DNA from: Microbacterium telephonicum
GTDB taxonomy: Bacteria > Actinomycetota > Actinomycetes > Actinomycetales > Microbacteriaceae
Assembly: GCF_003651225.1 (NCBI RefSeq)
Contig: NZ_RCDB01000002.1
Location: 186,001-250,000 of the forward strand
Reading direction: 5' to 3'
DNA: 64,000 bases
Part shown: positions 50,302 to 60,900 of the stretch, in pieces
How the letters are laid out: each line of letters starts with the position of its first letter
How positions within the stretch are numbered: the stretch's first letter is position 1
The notes under the pieces: generated by a model
Databases searched by the model: none
What the model was told of the DNA's origin: nothing
What the model saw: the letters and a program-made list of their open reading frames with translations, nothing else
Position numbers and translations under genes: made by a program

Positions 50302-51177
50302 ATGCCGAGCACCGCACCCCCGCCGCGTCGCGCCGCGGGACCGTGCGACCTGCACCTGCACTCCGACCATTCCGACGGCACCGAGCCGCCGGCCCAGGTG
50401 GTCGCCGCCGCGCACCGCAACGGCGTTCGCACGCTCGCCCTCACCGACCACGACACGACAGCGGGCTGGGCCGAGGCCGCAGAGGCGAGCGCCTCGCTCG
50501 GGATGACCTTCCTCCCGGGGATGGAGCTGTCGGCGCGGCACGAGTGGCGCAGCGTCCACGTGCTCGCGTACCTCTTCGACCCCGACGACGCCGGCATCCG
50601 CGCCCTCACCGACCGCATCCGCTCGTCACGGCTGACGCGTGCCCGCGAGATCGCCGACCGCATCGCCCGCGACTACGCGCTCGCCTGGGACGACATCCTC
50701 GCGCAGACGACGGTCGGCGCCACCGTCGGGCGTCCGCACATCGCCGACGCCCTCGTGGCCGCCGGGATCGTCGCCGACCGGGGCGAGGCGTTCGCCGGCA
50801 TCCTGCATCCGTCCGGCGGATATTACGTCGACCTGTACGCACCCGACCCGGTCACCGCCGTCGGGGCGATCGCCGACGCCGGGGGAGTGCCGATCATCGC
50901 CCACCCCGCCGGTCGCGCCGGCATCCTGCCGCGGCCGCTGCTGCGGCGGATGCTGGATGCGGGGCTGGCCGGGTTCGAGCTCGGGCATCGGGAGAACCGG
51001 CCCGACCAGGTCGCCGTGCTGGCAGAGCTCGTGCGTGAGCGGAACCTCATCGTCACCGGATCCAGCGACTACCACGGTGCGGGCAAACCCAACCTGCCGG
51101 GCGAGCACACGACCGATCCCGCGATGGTGGAGCGCATCATCGCCGCGGCACGCGGCAGCGCCCCCGTCTTCCCCTGA
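50302..51177 (+). CDS. PHP-domain phosphoesterase
   Basis: 291 residues, YciV/RNase AM or nucleoside-bisphosphate phosphatase-like. Metal ligands: CDLHLHSDHSDG, LTDHDTTAGW, LPGMELSA, IIAHPAGR and GSSDYHG. Probably removes phosphate from 3',5'-bisphosphonucleotides or RNA 5' ends. The stop codon lies inside the terminator hairpin. Confidence 0.9.
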   Translation: MPSTAPPPRRAAGPCDLHLHSDHSDGTEPPAQVVAAAHRNGVRTLALTDHDTTAGWAEAAEASASLGMTFLPGMELSARHEWRSVHVLAYLFDPDDAGIRALTDRIRSSRLTRAREIADRIARDYALAWDDILAQTTVGATVGRPHIADALVAAGIVADRGEAFAGILHPSGGYYVDLYAPDPVTAVGAIADAGGVPIIAHPAGRAGILPRPLLRRMLDAGLAGFELGHRENRPDQVAVLAELVRERNLIVTGSSDYHGAGKPNLPGEHTTDPAMVERIIAAARGSAPVFP

Positions 51178-51197
51178 GGGGCCGGCGGGGGCGCTGC
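51155..51197. terminator. terminator overlapping the end of the PHP gene
   Basis: GCAGCGCCCCCG (51155-51166) pairs with CGGGGGCGCTGC (51186-51197), with inner CCCC-TGA-GGGG. The stop codon is in the inner loop. Serves both converging genes. Confidence 0.75.
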
Positions 51198-51209
51198 GTG
51201 CGGATCAGG

Positions 51210-51626
51210 TCAGGTGAGCGCCTTGGCCTTGATCGCCTCGTACTCGGCCTGCGTGATCGTGCCGGCGTCGAGGAGGCCCTTCGCCTTCGCGATCTCGTCG
51301 GACGGGCTCGTGCCGGCGACCTGCTTGATGTAGTCGTCCTGCGCGGACTTGTACTGCTGCGCCTGCGCGGCCGCGCGCTGCCCCATGCCGCCGCCGCGGG
51401 CGACGAGGTAGACGAGCGCGGTGATGATCGGGAAGAAGATCAGGAAGAAGATCCAGACCGCCTTCCAGCCGCCGCTGAGCTTGTGGTCGCGGAAGAGGTC
51501 GCCGATGATCGCGAACAGCGCGAACAGGTAGGAGACGAAGACGAATGCCCACAGGAACCACCAGATGAGGTCCCAGAACGATCCCCAGAAGCCCTGGTAT
51601 TCGACGGTCGCGTCGATGAATCGCAC
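51210..51626 (-). CDS. SHOCT-domain membrane protein
   Basis: 138 residues: two membrane helices of the PLDc_N type (about 15-80: WWFLWAFVFVSYLFALFAII and VWIFFLIFFPIITALVYLVA), then a C-terminal SHOCT domain (SDEIAKAKGLLDAGTITQAE). Function unknown. GTG start with AAAGG upstream; TACTGT (51673-51678, minus strand) is a likely -10 giving a leader of about 40 bases. Confidence 0.88.
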   Translation of the reverse strand: MRFIDATVEYQGFWGSFWDLIWWFLWAFVFVSYLFALFAIIGDLFRDHKLSGGWKAVWIFFLIFFPIITALVYLVARGGGMGQRAAAQAQQYKSAQDDYIKQVAGTSPSDEIAKAKGLLDAGTITQAEYEAIKAKALT

Positions 51627-51742
51627 GTGTGTGCCTTTCTCGGAAGAAAGCGCGGGAACACCCGCACCTTGCACAGTAGCGAGGTCGGGGGTCCTGCGGC
51701 CAGCGTGACGCGATATGTCGTCCCGGGCGGGTGAGACTGCGC

Positions 51743-53242
51743 TCAGGCTCCCGTAGGAGCGCCCGACCCGGTGCCGCGGCGACGGCGACGGCGACGGCGC
51801 GCCGGGGCGGGCTTGCCGTCGTGGTGCTCGGATCCGGCGCCGTCGTGCGTGCCGGCGCCGTCGTCGGCGCGGTCGGCGGAGTCGGTGCCCTTGCCCTCCG
51901 GGACCGCGGGCTCGGCGCCCTCGGCGAAGCTGGTGCCGACCTTCGCGGCGTTCGAGCGGCGACGCCGACGGCGGGTGCCGCCCTCACGGGCTCCGTCCTC
52001 GGCGGCATCCGCGGCGCGCTCGGTGCGCGGGACGCGCACCGTCTCGGTCTTGGGCGCCTTGGCGATGCGGCCCTTCGTCCCCGCCGGGATGTCGAGGTCG
52101 CTGTAGAGGTGCGGGCTCGACGAGTAGGTCTCGACCGGCTCCGGCTGGCCGAACTCGAGGGCGCGGTTGATGAGAGCCCACTTGTGCAGGTCCTCCCAGT
52201 CGACGAAGGTGACCGCGATACCGGTCTTGCCGGCACGGCCGGTGCGGCCGGCGCGGTGCAGGTAGGTCTTCTCGTCGTCGGGGATGGTGTGGTTGATGAC
52301 GTGCGTGACGTCGTTGACGTCGATGCCGCGGGCGGCGACGTCGGTCGCGATCAGCACATCCTTCTTGCCCGCCTTGAACCCGGCCATCGAACGCTCGCGC
52401 GCCTCCTGGCTCATGTCGCCGTGGACGGCGCCGGCGTTGAAGCCGCGGTCGTTGAGCTCGTCGACGAGCTTCTGGGCGGCGCGCTTCGTGCGCGTGAAGA
52501 TGACGGTCTTGCCCCGGCCCTCGGCCTGCAGGATGCGGGCGATGACCTCGTCCTTGTCGAGCGAGTGCGCGCGGTAGACGAGGTGCTTGATGTTGGCCTG
52601 TGTGAGCCCCTCGTCGGGGTCACTGGCGCGCATGTGGATGGGGTTGGTCATGAACCGTCGCGCGAGGGCGACGATGGGACCGGGCATGGTCGCCGAGAAC
52701 AGCTGCGTGTGACGGACGGCCGGCACCTTCGAGAAGATCTTCTCGATGTCGGCGAGGAAGCCCAGATCGAGCATCTTGTCGGCCTCGTCGAGCACGACCT
52801 CGGTCGCGTTGGACAGGTCGAGCAGGCGCTGGTTGTTGAGGTCGATGAGGCGTCCCGGCGTGCCGACGACGATCTGCGCGCCCGCCTTCAGCTGGTCGAT
52901 CTGCCCCTCGTAGGCCTTGCCGCCGTAGATGGCGACGACGCTCGTGGAGCGGTTCGAGGTCAGCATGTCCATGTCTTCGTACACCTGCACCGCGAGCTCG
53001 CGCGTGGGGACGACGATGAGGGCCTTCACGCCCGGTGCCGGGTCGAGGCCGAGGCGCTGCACGACCGGGATGCCGAAGCCGAAGGTCTTGCCGGTGCCGG
53101 TCTTGGCCTGGCCGATGATGTCCTGTCCGGGAAGGCCCAGCGGGATGGTCTGCTCCTGGATCGGGAACGCGTCCACGATGCCCTTGGCGGAGAGGGCGTC
53201 GACGATGTCCTGGTCGACGCCGAGTTCGACGAATGTCGTCAC
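51743..53242 (-). CDS. DEAD-box RNA helicase (RhlE/CsdA-like)
   Basis: 499 residues. Motifs in order: Q motif FPIQEQTIP, I AKTGTGKT, Ia PTREL, Ib GTPGR, II VLDEADKM, III SATMP, IV VIFTRTK, V ATDVAARGID, VI HRAGRTGR. The C-terminal 120 residues are disordered and Arg-rich with RRRRRR blocks, likely RNA binding. The GTG at 53242 gives the usual TTF-ELG start; a GTG at 53290 would add 16 residues. Neighbour order matches the mycobacterial rhlE region. Confidence 0.94.
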   Translation of the reverse strand: MTTFVELGVDQDIVDALSAKGIVDAFPIQEQTIPLGLPGQDIIGQAKTGTGKTFGFGIPVVQRLGLDPAPGVKALIVVPTRELAVQVYEDMDMLTSNRSTSVVAIYGGKAYEGQIDQLKAGAQIVVGTPGRLIDLNNQRLLDLSNATEVVLDEADKMLDLGFLADIEKIFSKVPAVRHTQLFSATMPGPIVALARRFMTNPIHMRASDPDEGLTQANIKHLVYRAHSLDKDEVIARILQAEGRGKTVIFTRTKRAAQKLVDELNDRGFNAGAVHGDMSQEARERSMAGFKAGKKDVLIATDVAARGIDVNDVTHVINHTIPDDEKTYLHRAGRTGRAGKTGIAVTFVDWEDLHKWALINRALEFGQPEPVETYSSSPHLYSDLDIPAGTKGRIAKAPKTETVRVPRTERAADAAEDGAREGGTRRRRRRSNAAKVGTSFAEGAEPAVPEGKGTDSADRADDGAGTHDGAGSEHHDGKPAPARRRRRRRRGTGSGAPTGA

Positions 53243-53373
53243 GGTTTCATGCCTGTCTGGCGGTGCGATGCCGCCGGTGAGTGAGTCCACGCCCTTCGCT
53301 CAGCCACAGGCGCGGTGGTCCCGATCCGACGCCGGGACCGGTCCAGCCTACCGGAGCCGTACGTCCCCGCCCT

Positions 53374-53379
53374 TAGGCT
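53374..53379 (+). promoter_or_regulatory. -10 box of ferritin-like gene
   Basis: TAGGCT with a 6-base spacer to the GTG. Confidence 0.6.
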
Positions 53380-53385
53380 GTACGC

Positions 53386-54102
53386 GTGGTCACGTGGTTC
53401 TGGCAGCGCAGGCGCCCCGCCGAGCGGACGCTCAAGGTGCGTTCGCGCGGCGACTACGGAGATGTGCAGCGCGTCGACTTCGCGGAGCTCGCACCCGACA
53501 TCGACACGTTCCTCGGGCAGGCCGCGTACCTGCAGCTGGGGTACTTCGAGACGCTGAGCGCACTCATCGCGCCGACACCGGGGCTCGGCGACAAGGAGTC
53601 GATCTCTCGCGCCGCCGCCGCGGCCCTCGACAAGCACCAGTCGCTGGTCGCGCTGATCCGCGATCGCGGTGACGACGCGCTGGAGGTCATGCTCCCGTTC
53701 CGAGAGCCGCTGGACGCCTTCCGCCGCGCGACCCACGGTGCCCGGCCGCTGGAGACGATGCTGTCGGTGCACCTCACGGCAGGGATGCTCGACGACTTCT
53801 ACCTCGCGCTGTCGGCCAGCTACGCCTCGACGGGATCGCGGGTCGCCGCGATCCTGGGGCGCAGCGACAACCGGCAGGCGCTCGCGGCGATCCTGACGGA
53901 CGCGATCGAGGCCGACGCGCAGTGGCGGTCGCTGCTGTCGCTGTGGGGCAGGCGACTGGTCGGAGACACGCTGCTGATCGCGCGCGGCGCGCTGCGCCCG
54001 CACGCGCTGGACGCCGCCGAGGAGAAGCGGGTGGAACCCGTGTTCACGCAGCTGCTGGCAGCCCACGCCCGACGGATGTCGGAACTGGGACTCGACGCGT
54101 GA
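53386..54102 (+). CDS. ferritin-like fold protein (Rv3210c-like)
   Basis: 238 residues, all-helical; actinobacterial family with a ferritin/MiaE-like four-helix bundle. LQLGYFETLSAL, KHQSLVALIRDRG and METMLSVHLTAGMLDDFYLAL-like helices (here LETMLSVHLTAG) carry candidate Glu and His ligands. Function unknown; the tRNA-modifying MiaE relation is only structural inference. Assignment rests on sequence character plus position beside the DEAD helicase. Confidence 0.75.
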   Translation: MVTWFWQRRRPAERTLKVRSRGDYGDVQRVDFAELAPDIDTFLGQAAYLQLGYFETLSALIAPTPGLGDKESISRAAAAALDKHQSLVALIRDRGDDALEVMLPFREPLDAFRRATHGARPLETMLSVHLTAGMLDDFYLALSASYASTGSRVAAILGRSDNRQALAAILTDAIEADAQWRSLLSLWGRRLVGDTLLIARGALRPHALDAAEEKRVEPVFTQLLAAHARRMSELGLDA

Positions 54103-54108
54103 CGGTCG

Positions 54109-54127
54109 CGGGCGGTGCTGCCGCCCG
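54109..54127. terminator. hairpin between converging genes
   Basis: CGGGCGG (54109-54115), loop TGCTG, CCGCCCG (54121-54127). Confidence 0.5.
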
Positions 54128-54138
54128 GTGGGGTGCCG

Positions 54139-54429
54139 TCAGGCGATGCCGAGGCGGATGCGCTCGCGCGCGTCGTGTGCCGCGCGCGTGCGGGTGAGCA
54201 CGGCGAGCACGGCCGGGACCACCGCGAACGGGGCGACGAAGGAGACGAGCCACAGCAGCGGGTCGAGCGTCGTCAGCCCCGCCCACGTGAGACCGAGCCA
54301 CACGAGGCCGCCGACGGCCGCGCCGAGGATCGGCGCGAGCGCGGCGCCGCGGGAGGAGCGGCCCGGCATCAGGAAGTGGAACACGCCGCCCGCGGCGGCG
54401 CCCACGACCAGGGCGATGATGATGTCCAC
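54139..54429 (-). CDS. small integral membrane protein
   Basis: 96 residues with three hydrophobic helices (DIIIALVVGAAAGGVFHFLM; ALAPILGAAVGGLVWLGLTW; LLWLVSFVAPFAVVPAVLAV) and a short charged C-terminus. Not recognised. It lies 20 bases after the DUF3107 gene and is probably co-transcribed with it. GTG start. Confidence 0.65.
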   Translation of the reverse strand: MDIIIALVVGAAAGGVFHFLMPGRSSRGAALAPILGAAVGGLVWLGLTWAGLTTLDPLLWLVSFVAPFAVVPAVLAVLTRTRAAHDARERIRLGIA

Positions 54430-54449
54430 GAGGGCTCTCGGGCGCCCGG

Positions 54450-54674
54450 TCAGGCGACGAAGCCGACGCGGCGCGTGTGGTCGGTGCCGACCTCCACGAA
54501 CGCGATGCCGGCGCTGGGGACGATGTAGGTGCTGCCCTTGCTGTCGACGAAGGACACGAACGCGGCCTTCGACTCCAGCGCGGCGGCCACATCCTTGCGG
54601 ATCGACTCGGCGGTCTCGTCCGACTCGAAGCTCAGCTCGCGGGCGGTGTTGGTGATGCCGATGCGGATCTCCAC
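54450..54674 (-). CDS. DUF3107 family protein
   Basis: 74 residues, conserved in Actinobacteria: VEIRIGITNTARELSFES at the start, then AESIRKDVAAAL and IAFVEVGTDHTRRVGF. Ubiquitin-like or ATP-binding-type small fold is possible; function unknown. GTG start with GGAAAGG upstream. Same position as in mycobacteria, near the ferritin-like and DEAD helicase genes. Confidence 0.9.
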   Translation of the reverse strand: MEIRIGITNTARELSFESDETAESIRKDVAAALESKAAFVSFVDSKGSTYIVPSAGIAFVEVGTDHTRRVGFVA

Positions 54675-54766
54675 GATGCGACTGCCTTTCCGGGCCGGTC
54701 CGACGGCCCACGACGAGCCTACGACACCCCGAGGGCCCGGGACGCGTCGGTGTCGGCGACGGCGGC

Positions 54767-54772
54767 TACCGT
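54767..54772 (+). promoter_or_regulatory. -10 box of adnA-like gene
   Basis: TACCGT with a 7-base spacer to the GTG; the spacer GAAAGGC is also a possible ribosome site. Confidence 0.5.
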
Positions 54773-54779
54773 GAAAGGC

Positions 54780-57700
54780 GTGCCGCATCCCCCCGCCCCT
54801 CCGACGCCGGGCGCACCCGTCCTCGACGCCGACCAGAGTCGTGTCGTCGCCCTGCCCGTCGACGCGTCGGCGGTCGTCGTCGGCGCGCCGGGAAGCGGGA
54901 AGACCCGCACGATCATCGCCCGTGTCGACGCCCTCGCAGCGGCGGGGGTGCCCGTCGACGACGTCATAGTGCTCACCCCCACCCGACAGGCGGCGACGGC
55001 GCTGCGTGACCGGCTCGCGGTGGCCGTCGGAGTGGCGACGGCGGGGCCGCTGGCGAAGTCGGTCGCCGCCCTGGCCTTCCAGATCGTGCGTGCCGCCGTC
55101 GTGCACGCCGGCGGTGAGCCGCCGCAGCTGCTGACCGGACCGGACGAGGACCGCATCGTGCAGGACCTGCTCGACGGTGACGCGGCCGACGACCTCGCCG
55201 GTCGTGGCCGGTGGCCGCACTGGCTGCCCGCCGACGTGCGCGCCACGAAGGGGTTCCGCACCGAGGTGCGCGCGTTCCTCGCCGAGGCGACGGCGCTGGG
55301 ACTGGACCCCGCGGCGCTCTCGGCGCGCGCCGCACGCCAGCGGGTGGAGGTCTGGACGGCACTGGCGTCGTTCGCCGGCGAGTACCACGACGTGCGCGGC
55401 GCGTTGCGCGGCGCCCACCGGGATGCGGCGGGACTCGTGCGCGAGGCGGTCGCACTGCTGCGGGCGCTCCCCGCCGACGCGCCGCAGCTCGGCGCGCTGG
55501 CGTCATTGCGCTGCGTGCTGGTCGACGACGCGCAGGAGCTCACGCTGGGCGGCGTCGAACTGCTCGAGGCGTTGCGCGCCCGGGGTGTCGCGGTGCTCGC
55601 GTGCGGCGACCCCGATGTGAGCTCGGGCGCGTTCCGCGGTGCCACCGCCGAGAACTTCGCGCGACTGGCCACCGGGCTCCCCGTCCACGTGCTGGGCGGC
55701 TCCCACCGCGGCACGCCCGCGCAGCGCGCCCTGCTGTCGCAGGTGACCTCCCGCATCGGCGCGGTCGGGGTCGTCGCCCATCGCGCCGCCCCGGCGGATG
55801 CCGAGCCCGACGGATCGGTCGTCGCACACGCGTTGCGCTCCCCGGCGGAGGAGTACGACACGATCGCGCGGCTGCTGCGCGAACGGCACATCCACGACGG
55901 GGTGCCGTGGTCGTCGTGCGCGGTGATCGCGCACGACGCGCGACAGGTCGCCGCCCTCGAGGCGGAGCTGGGCGCGCGGGAGGTTCCGACGGGCGCGACC
56001 GGTCCCACCCGCGCCCTCGCCGCCGTGCGCGCCGTACGCGATCTGCTGCGTGTCGTCGACCTCGCCGGACGGGGAGACTGGGACGCCGACGACGCCGTCG
56101 ACCTGCTCTTGGGCGCCGGATTCGACCCGATCGAGCTGCGGCGCCTGCGTGCCGCGCTCCGCCAGCGCGCGCTGGCCGACGCCGAGGCTGCCGCTCCCGC
56201 GGCACCCGCCGACGGGGAAGCGGCACCGCCGGTCCCGTCGGCGCGGGAGCTGCTCGTCTCGGCGCTGCGTCATCCGCTGGAGTTCACCGTGCTCGACACG
56301 CGCGAGGGCAGGCGTGCGGCACGCGTCGCCGAGACGATCGGCACCGTGGCCGACCAGATCGTCGCGGGGGCGACGGCGCACGAACTGCTGTGGACGGTGT
56401 GGGAGCGCTCGGGCCGCGAGCGCGCGTGGGAGATCGCGGCGCGGGGGCACGGTCCCCTCGCCGCGCAGGCGTCCCGCGACCTCGACGCCGTCGTCGCGCT
56501 GTTCCAGGCGGCCAAGCGCCACGGCGAACGGGATGACGGCACCGCTCCGCTCGCCTTCCTGCGCGGTGTGCTCGACGCCGACGTCGCCGAAGACCGGCTG
56601 AGCGCGCCGGTGCCGTCGGCCGCGGTACAGCTCATGACCCCCGCCGGAGCGCTGGGCACCGAGTTCGACACCGTCGTGATCGCGGGCGTGCAGGACGGCG
56701 TGTGGCCGAACCTCCGGGCGCGCGGGTCGCTGCTGGAGACGTGGCGTCTCGCCGAGGCGGAGGATGCCGACCCCGCCGCCGTCGACCGCCGCCGCGGGGT
56801 GCTCCACGACGAGCTGCGGCTGTTCGCCCGCGCCGTGTCGCGCGCGTCAGGGCGGCTGATCGTCACGGCGGTCGACGACGACGACACCGGCCCGAGTGCG
56901 CTGTTCGACCTGCTGCCGCCCGCCCAGCCCGCTCCCGCCGCGGCCGAGCATCCGCTGACGCTGCGCGGACTGGTCGCCCTCCACCGCCGCACCCTCACCT
57001 CCGAGAGCCCGCGACAGAGGCGCGCGGTCGCCGCCGGTCAGCTCGCCGTGCTCGCGGCGGCCGGCGTGCCCGGCGCTGATCCGGCCGAGTGGTACGGGAT
57101 GGCCGAGATCACGTCGCGGGCTCCGCTGCGCGACCTCGCCGTCGACGACGTGCGCGTGTCGCCGTCGCGTCTGCACGCGGTGGAGGAGTGCGCCCTCAAC
57201 TGGGTCGTCACCGACCTGGGCGGAGCGCAGTCGAGCACGACCGCCGGGCTCGGCACCATCCTGCACGCCGCCATGGAGACCGCGCAGGATGCGGACGTCG
57301 AGCGGCTGTGGCACAGCGTCGAGCAGCGGTGGGGCGAACTCGACTTCGACGCCGCGTGGATCGAGCGCAGCGAGCGGGCCCGTGCGCGCGACCTCGTCGA
57401 GCGCATCGCCGCGTACCTGCGCGACACCGAGCGCGCGCACATCGAGGTCGTCTCGGCCGAACCGCACTTCGAGGTGCGCCTGCCGATCGCCGACGCGCCG
57501 CCGCCGGCCGGCGACGACGCCGCACCGCACGGGATCGTGCTGTCCGGCTACATCGACCGTGTCGAACGCCATCCCGACGGTCGCGTCGTGATCGTCGACC
57601 TGAAGACCGGGCGCTCCGAGAAGACCAGCGCCGCCGCGATCGCCGTGCATCCTCAGCTCGCGGCGTACCAGCTCGCCTTCGAGCGTGCGGGCATCGCCGT

Positions 57701-57941
57701 GGGCCTCCCCGGGGGCGCGATGCTGCTCGTCCTCAAGAGCGCGGGCGACAAGCCGTACCTCACCGCGCTGCAGCAGCCGTTCGACGACGCGACCCGCGAC
57801 GCGTTCCTCGCACGCCTCGACACGGCGGCGACCGTCATGCGAGGCGACCGGTTCCTCGCGCCGTACGAGGCCCACTGCCGTGACGACCACACGTACGGCG
57901 TGTGCCGCATCCACACCGTCGGGGCGGTGAGCTCGGCGTGA
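54780..57941 (+). CDS. AdnA-like helicase-nuclease subunit
   Basis: 1053 residues. UvrD-like motor with Walker A GAPGSGKTRT (about 38) and degenerate Walker B CVLVDDAQEL, where UvrD has DE-x-Q-D; this fits AdnA being the weaker motor. The C-terminal RecB-type nuclease shows GYIDRVERH and VVIVDLKTGR (Asp, Asp and Lys of PD-(D/E)XK). Cysteines in EECALNW and HCRDDHTYGVCRIH could hold an Fe-S cluster. With the next gene it would process DNA double-strand ends, replacing RecBCD or AddAB. GTGA overlap with adnB. Confidence 0.88.
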   Translation: MPHPPAPPTPGAPVLDADQSRVVALPVDASAVVVGAPGSGKTRTIIARVDALAAAGVPVDDVIVLTPTRQAATALRDRLAVAVGVATAGPLAKSVAALAFQIVRAAVVHAGGEPPQLLTGPDEDRIVQDLLDGDAADDLAGRGRWPHWLPADVRATKGFRTEVRAFLAEATALGLDPAALSARAARQRVEVWTALASFAGEYHDVRGALRGAHRDAAGLVREAVALLRALPADAPQLGALASLRCVLVDDAQELTLGGVELLEALRARGVAVLACGDPDVSSGAFRGATAENFARLATGLPVHVLGGSHRGTPAQRALLSQVTSRIGAVGVVAHRAAPADAEPDGSVVAHALRSPAEEYDTIARLLRERHIHDGVPWSSCAVIAHDARQVAALEAELGAREVPTGATGPTRALAAVRAVRDLLRVVDLAGRGDWDADDAVDLLLGAGFDPIELRRLRAALRQRALADAEAAAPAAPADGEAAPPVPSARELLVSALRHPLEFTVLDTREGRRAARVAETIGTVADQIVAGATAHELLWTVWERSGRERAWEIAARGHGPLAAQASRDLDAVVALFQAAKRHGERDDGTAPLAFLRGVLDADVAEDRLSAPVPSAAVQLMTPAGALGTEFDTVVIAGVQDGVWPNLRARGSLLETWRLAEAEDADPAAVDRRRGVLHDELRLFARAVSRASGRLIVTAVDDDDTGPSALFDLLPPAQPAPAAAEHPLTLRGLVALHRRTLTSESPRQRRAVAAGQLAVLAAAGVPGADPAEWYGMAEITSRAPLRDLAVDDVRVSPSRLHAVEECALNWVVTDLGGAQSSTTAGLGTILHAAMETAQDADVERLWHSVEQRWGELDFDAAWIERSERARARDLVERIAAYLRDTERAHIEVVSAEPHFEVRLPIADAPPPAGDDAAPHGIVLSGYIDRVERHPDGRVVIVDLKTGRSEKTSAAAIAVHPQLAAYQLAFERAGIAVGLPGGAMLLVLKSAGDKPYLTALQQPFDDATRDAFLARLDTAATVMRGDRFLAPYEAHCRDDHTYGVCRIHTVGAVSSA

Positions 57942-60900
57942 GTGCACCGCAGACCCCCGCCGAGGTGCGGTCCGTGTCGCCGGAGGCGATCGCGGCGGCG
58001 CTCGGACAGTTCCCGCCCACGCCCGAGCAGTCCGCGGTGATCTCCGCGCCGCTGACGCCGGCGCTCGTCGTCGCGGGTGCCGGCAGCGGCAAGACCGAGA
58101 CGATGGCCGGTCGGGTCGTGTGGCTCGTGGCCAACGGCCTCGTGGCCCGCGACGAGGTGCTCGGGCTCACCTTCACCCGCAAGGCGGCGGGGGAGCTCAC
58201 CGAGCGGATCCACCGCCGGCTGCGGCGCCTGGCCGAGTTCGAGGCCCGCGGGCTGGTTCCGCATCTCGCTGCGCTGCACGCGGCCGGCGCGCTGGACGTG
58301 TTCGCCCGGCTCGAACGCGAGGGTGGTTCCGACGCGGCGCGCCGCGCGGCGCTCGACGAGCTGGCGGCGTCGCTCGGTGCTGCGCCCCGGGCCGCGGCCG
58401 ACGACCTGCTCGATCGCCCCACCGTTTCGACGTACAACAGCTTCGCCGACACGATCGTGCGGGAGAACGCCGTGCGCATCGGCCGCGACCCGGAGGCGGC
58501 GGTGCTGACCGAGAGCGCCGCCTGGCTGCTGATGCGCCGCGTCGTGCTCGCCTCCGACGACCCCCGCCTCGAGCAGCGCGCGGAACGACCCTCGACCATC
58601 ATCGACGCCGCGCTGCGCCTGGCACGCGACAGCGTCGACAACCTCGCCGACCTCGACGCCCTCGACCGGTTCGCGGAGCGCTTCGCCGGGGTCGCGGAGC
58701 GCCCGTCGACGAACGCCCGTCACCCGCAGCTGGCCGACATCACGGCGGTCGCCGAGAAGGTCGGCGGGCTCGCCGTGCTCACCGGCTTCGCCCGCGAGTA
58801 CCGGCGCCAGAAGCAGCGGCTGGGTCTCATCGACTTCGCCGACCAGGTCGCCGGTGCGCTCGAGGTCGTCCGCAGCCACGAGAGCGTCGCGGCGGAGCTG
58901 CGTGCGCGCTACCGCGTCGTGCTCCTCGACGAGTATCAAGACACGTCCGTCGTGCAGACCGGTCTGCTCGCGGAGCTGTTCCGCGACACCGGCGTCATGG
59001 CCGTCGGCGACCCGCACCAGTCCATCTACGGATGGCGCGGGGCGAGCGCGGGCAACCTCGGCGACTTCGCACGCGCCTTCGCGCCCGCGGGGGAGTCCGC
59101 CCGGTTCACGCTCCTGACGAGCTGGCGCAACGCGACCCGCATCCTCGACGCCGCCAACGCGGTCCTCGCTCCGCTCGCGGCGAGTTCGCCGGTGCCGGTC
59201 GCCGAACTGCGCGCCCGTCCCGACGCCCCCGCCGGACGTGTCGAGGTGCGCTCGGGCCGTGACGTGGATGCCGAGGCGGATGCCGTCGCCGACTGGTTCG
59301 CGCAGGTGCGCACCGAACGTGCCCGCGCGCAGCGCACCACGACCGGTGCCCTGCTGTTCCGCAGCAAGAAACACATGGTCGCCTTCGCCGACGCCCTCGG
59401 GCGGCGCGGCATCCCGCATCGCATCCTGGGGCTCGGCGGTCTGCTGTCGACACCGGAGGTGGTCGACGTGGTCTCGGCCCTGCGGGTCGTGAGCGACCCG
59501 CAAGCCGGCTCCGCGCTGATCCGTCTGCTCGCCGGGCCGCGCTGGGGCGTGGGCCTGGCAGACCTGCGCGCCCTGGAACAGCTCTCCCGCAAGCTCGGCG
59601 AGGAGGAGGGTGCCTCCCTCGTCGACGCGCTCGACGTGCTGCCCCGGCTCGACGACGCGCACGGACTCCTCGCCGGATTCACCCCGGCCGCCCTGGAGCG
59701 GCTGCGCGAGGCGGCGGGCGTGTTCGCGGGGCTGCGTCGCGCGGCGGGTCTTCCCATCCCGGAGCTCGTGCGGCTCGTCGAGCACGAGCTGCGTCTGGAC
59801 ATCGAGCTCGCCGCGAACGAGACACGCGGACCCGCGCGCATCGCCCACGCGCAGTTGCGCGCCTTCGTCGACGAACTGCAGGGCTTCCTCGCGACCGATG
59901 AGAGCGGGTCGCTGCCGGCCCTGCTGGCGTGGCTCGACCGGGCCGAGCAGCTCGACGAGTTCGCCCCCCGCACGGAGCCTCCCGAGGAGGATGTGGTCCA
60001 GCTCCTCACGATCCACGGCTCGAAGGGGCTCGAGTGGGACGCCGTCGCCATCGTGCGCGCCGTCGACGGGGAGCTTCCGTCGGCGCTGCGCGACGGTCAG
60101 GGCTGGCTGGGGTTCGGCGCGCTGCCCTACCCGTTCCGCGGCGACGAGGCCTGGTTGCCCGTGCTGCACTGGGGGGCCGACGACGCACCGTCGCAACAGC
60201 AGTTGAAGACCCGCATCGGCGACTTCAAGGACGGCGTCCGCGCCCGCCACCTCGAGGAGGAACGGCGCCTCGCCTACGTCGCCGTCACCCGCGCGCGGGA
60301 GCATCTGCTGCTGAGCACGGCGCCGTGGTCGGGGACCGTCAAGCCGCGGACGGCGGGCGCCTTCCTCCGCGAGATCGACGAGGCCCTCGCCCTCGGCGTC
60401 GACCTCGACGCCGAGCCCGGTGAGAACCCGTATCTCGACACCCGCCGCTACCTCTCCTGGCCGCTCGACCCGCTCGGTGCGCGGCGTCCGGCCGTGGCGG
60501 CGGCGGCATCCGCGGTGCAGTCGGCCATGGCGGGCGATCCCGCCGAGCCCGCGCGCGACCTCGTGCTGCTGCTCGCGGAGCGCGACGAGCGTCGCGACGG
60601 CCCGTCGGACCTGGCCCCGGTACGCATCCCCGCCTCCCGCTACAAGGAGTTCGCCGCCGACTACGCGGCGGCCGCCGCGGCGACCAGCCGCCCGCTGCCG
60701 GAGCGACCGTACCGGCAGACGCGGCTCGGCACACTGTTCCACGCCTGGGTGGAACAGCGCTCCGGCCTCGTGGGAGCCGGTGCGGCGCTGGACGACGCCC
60801 TCTGGGAGAGCGACGAGGAGAGCGGGGCGGCATCGGCCGACGCCGCCGACCTCGCCCGGCTGCAGGCGAACTTCCTGGCCTCGGAGTGGGCGCACCGCCG

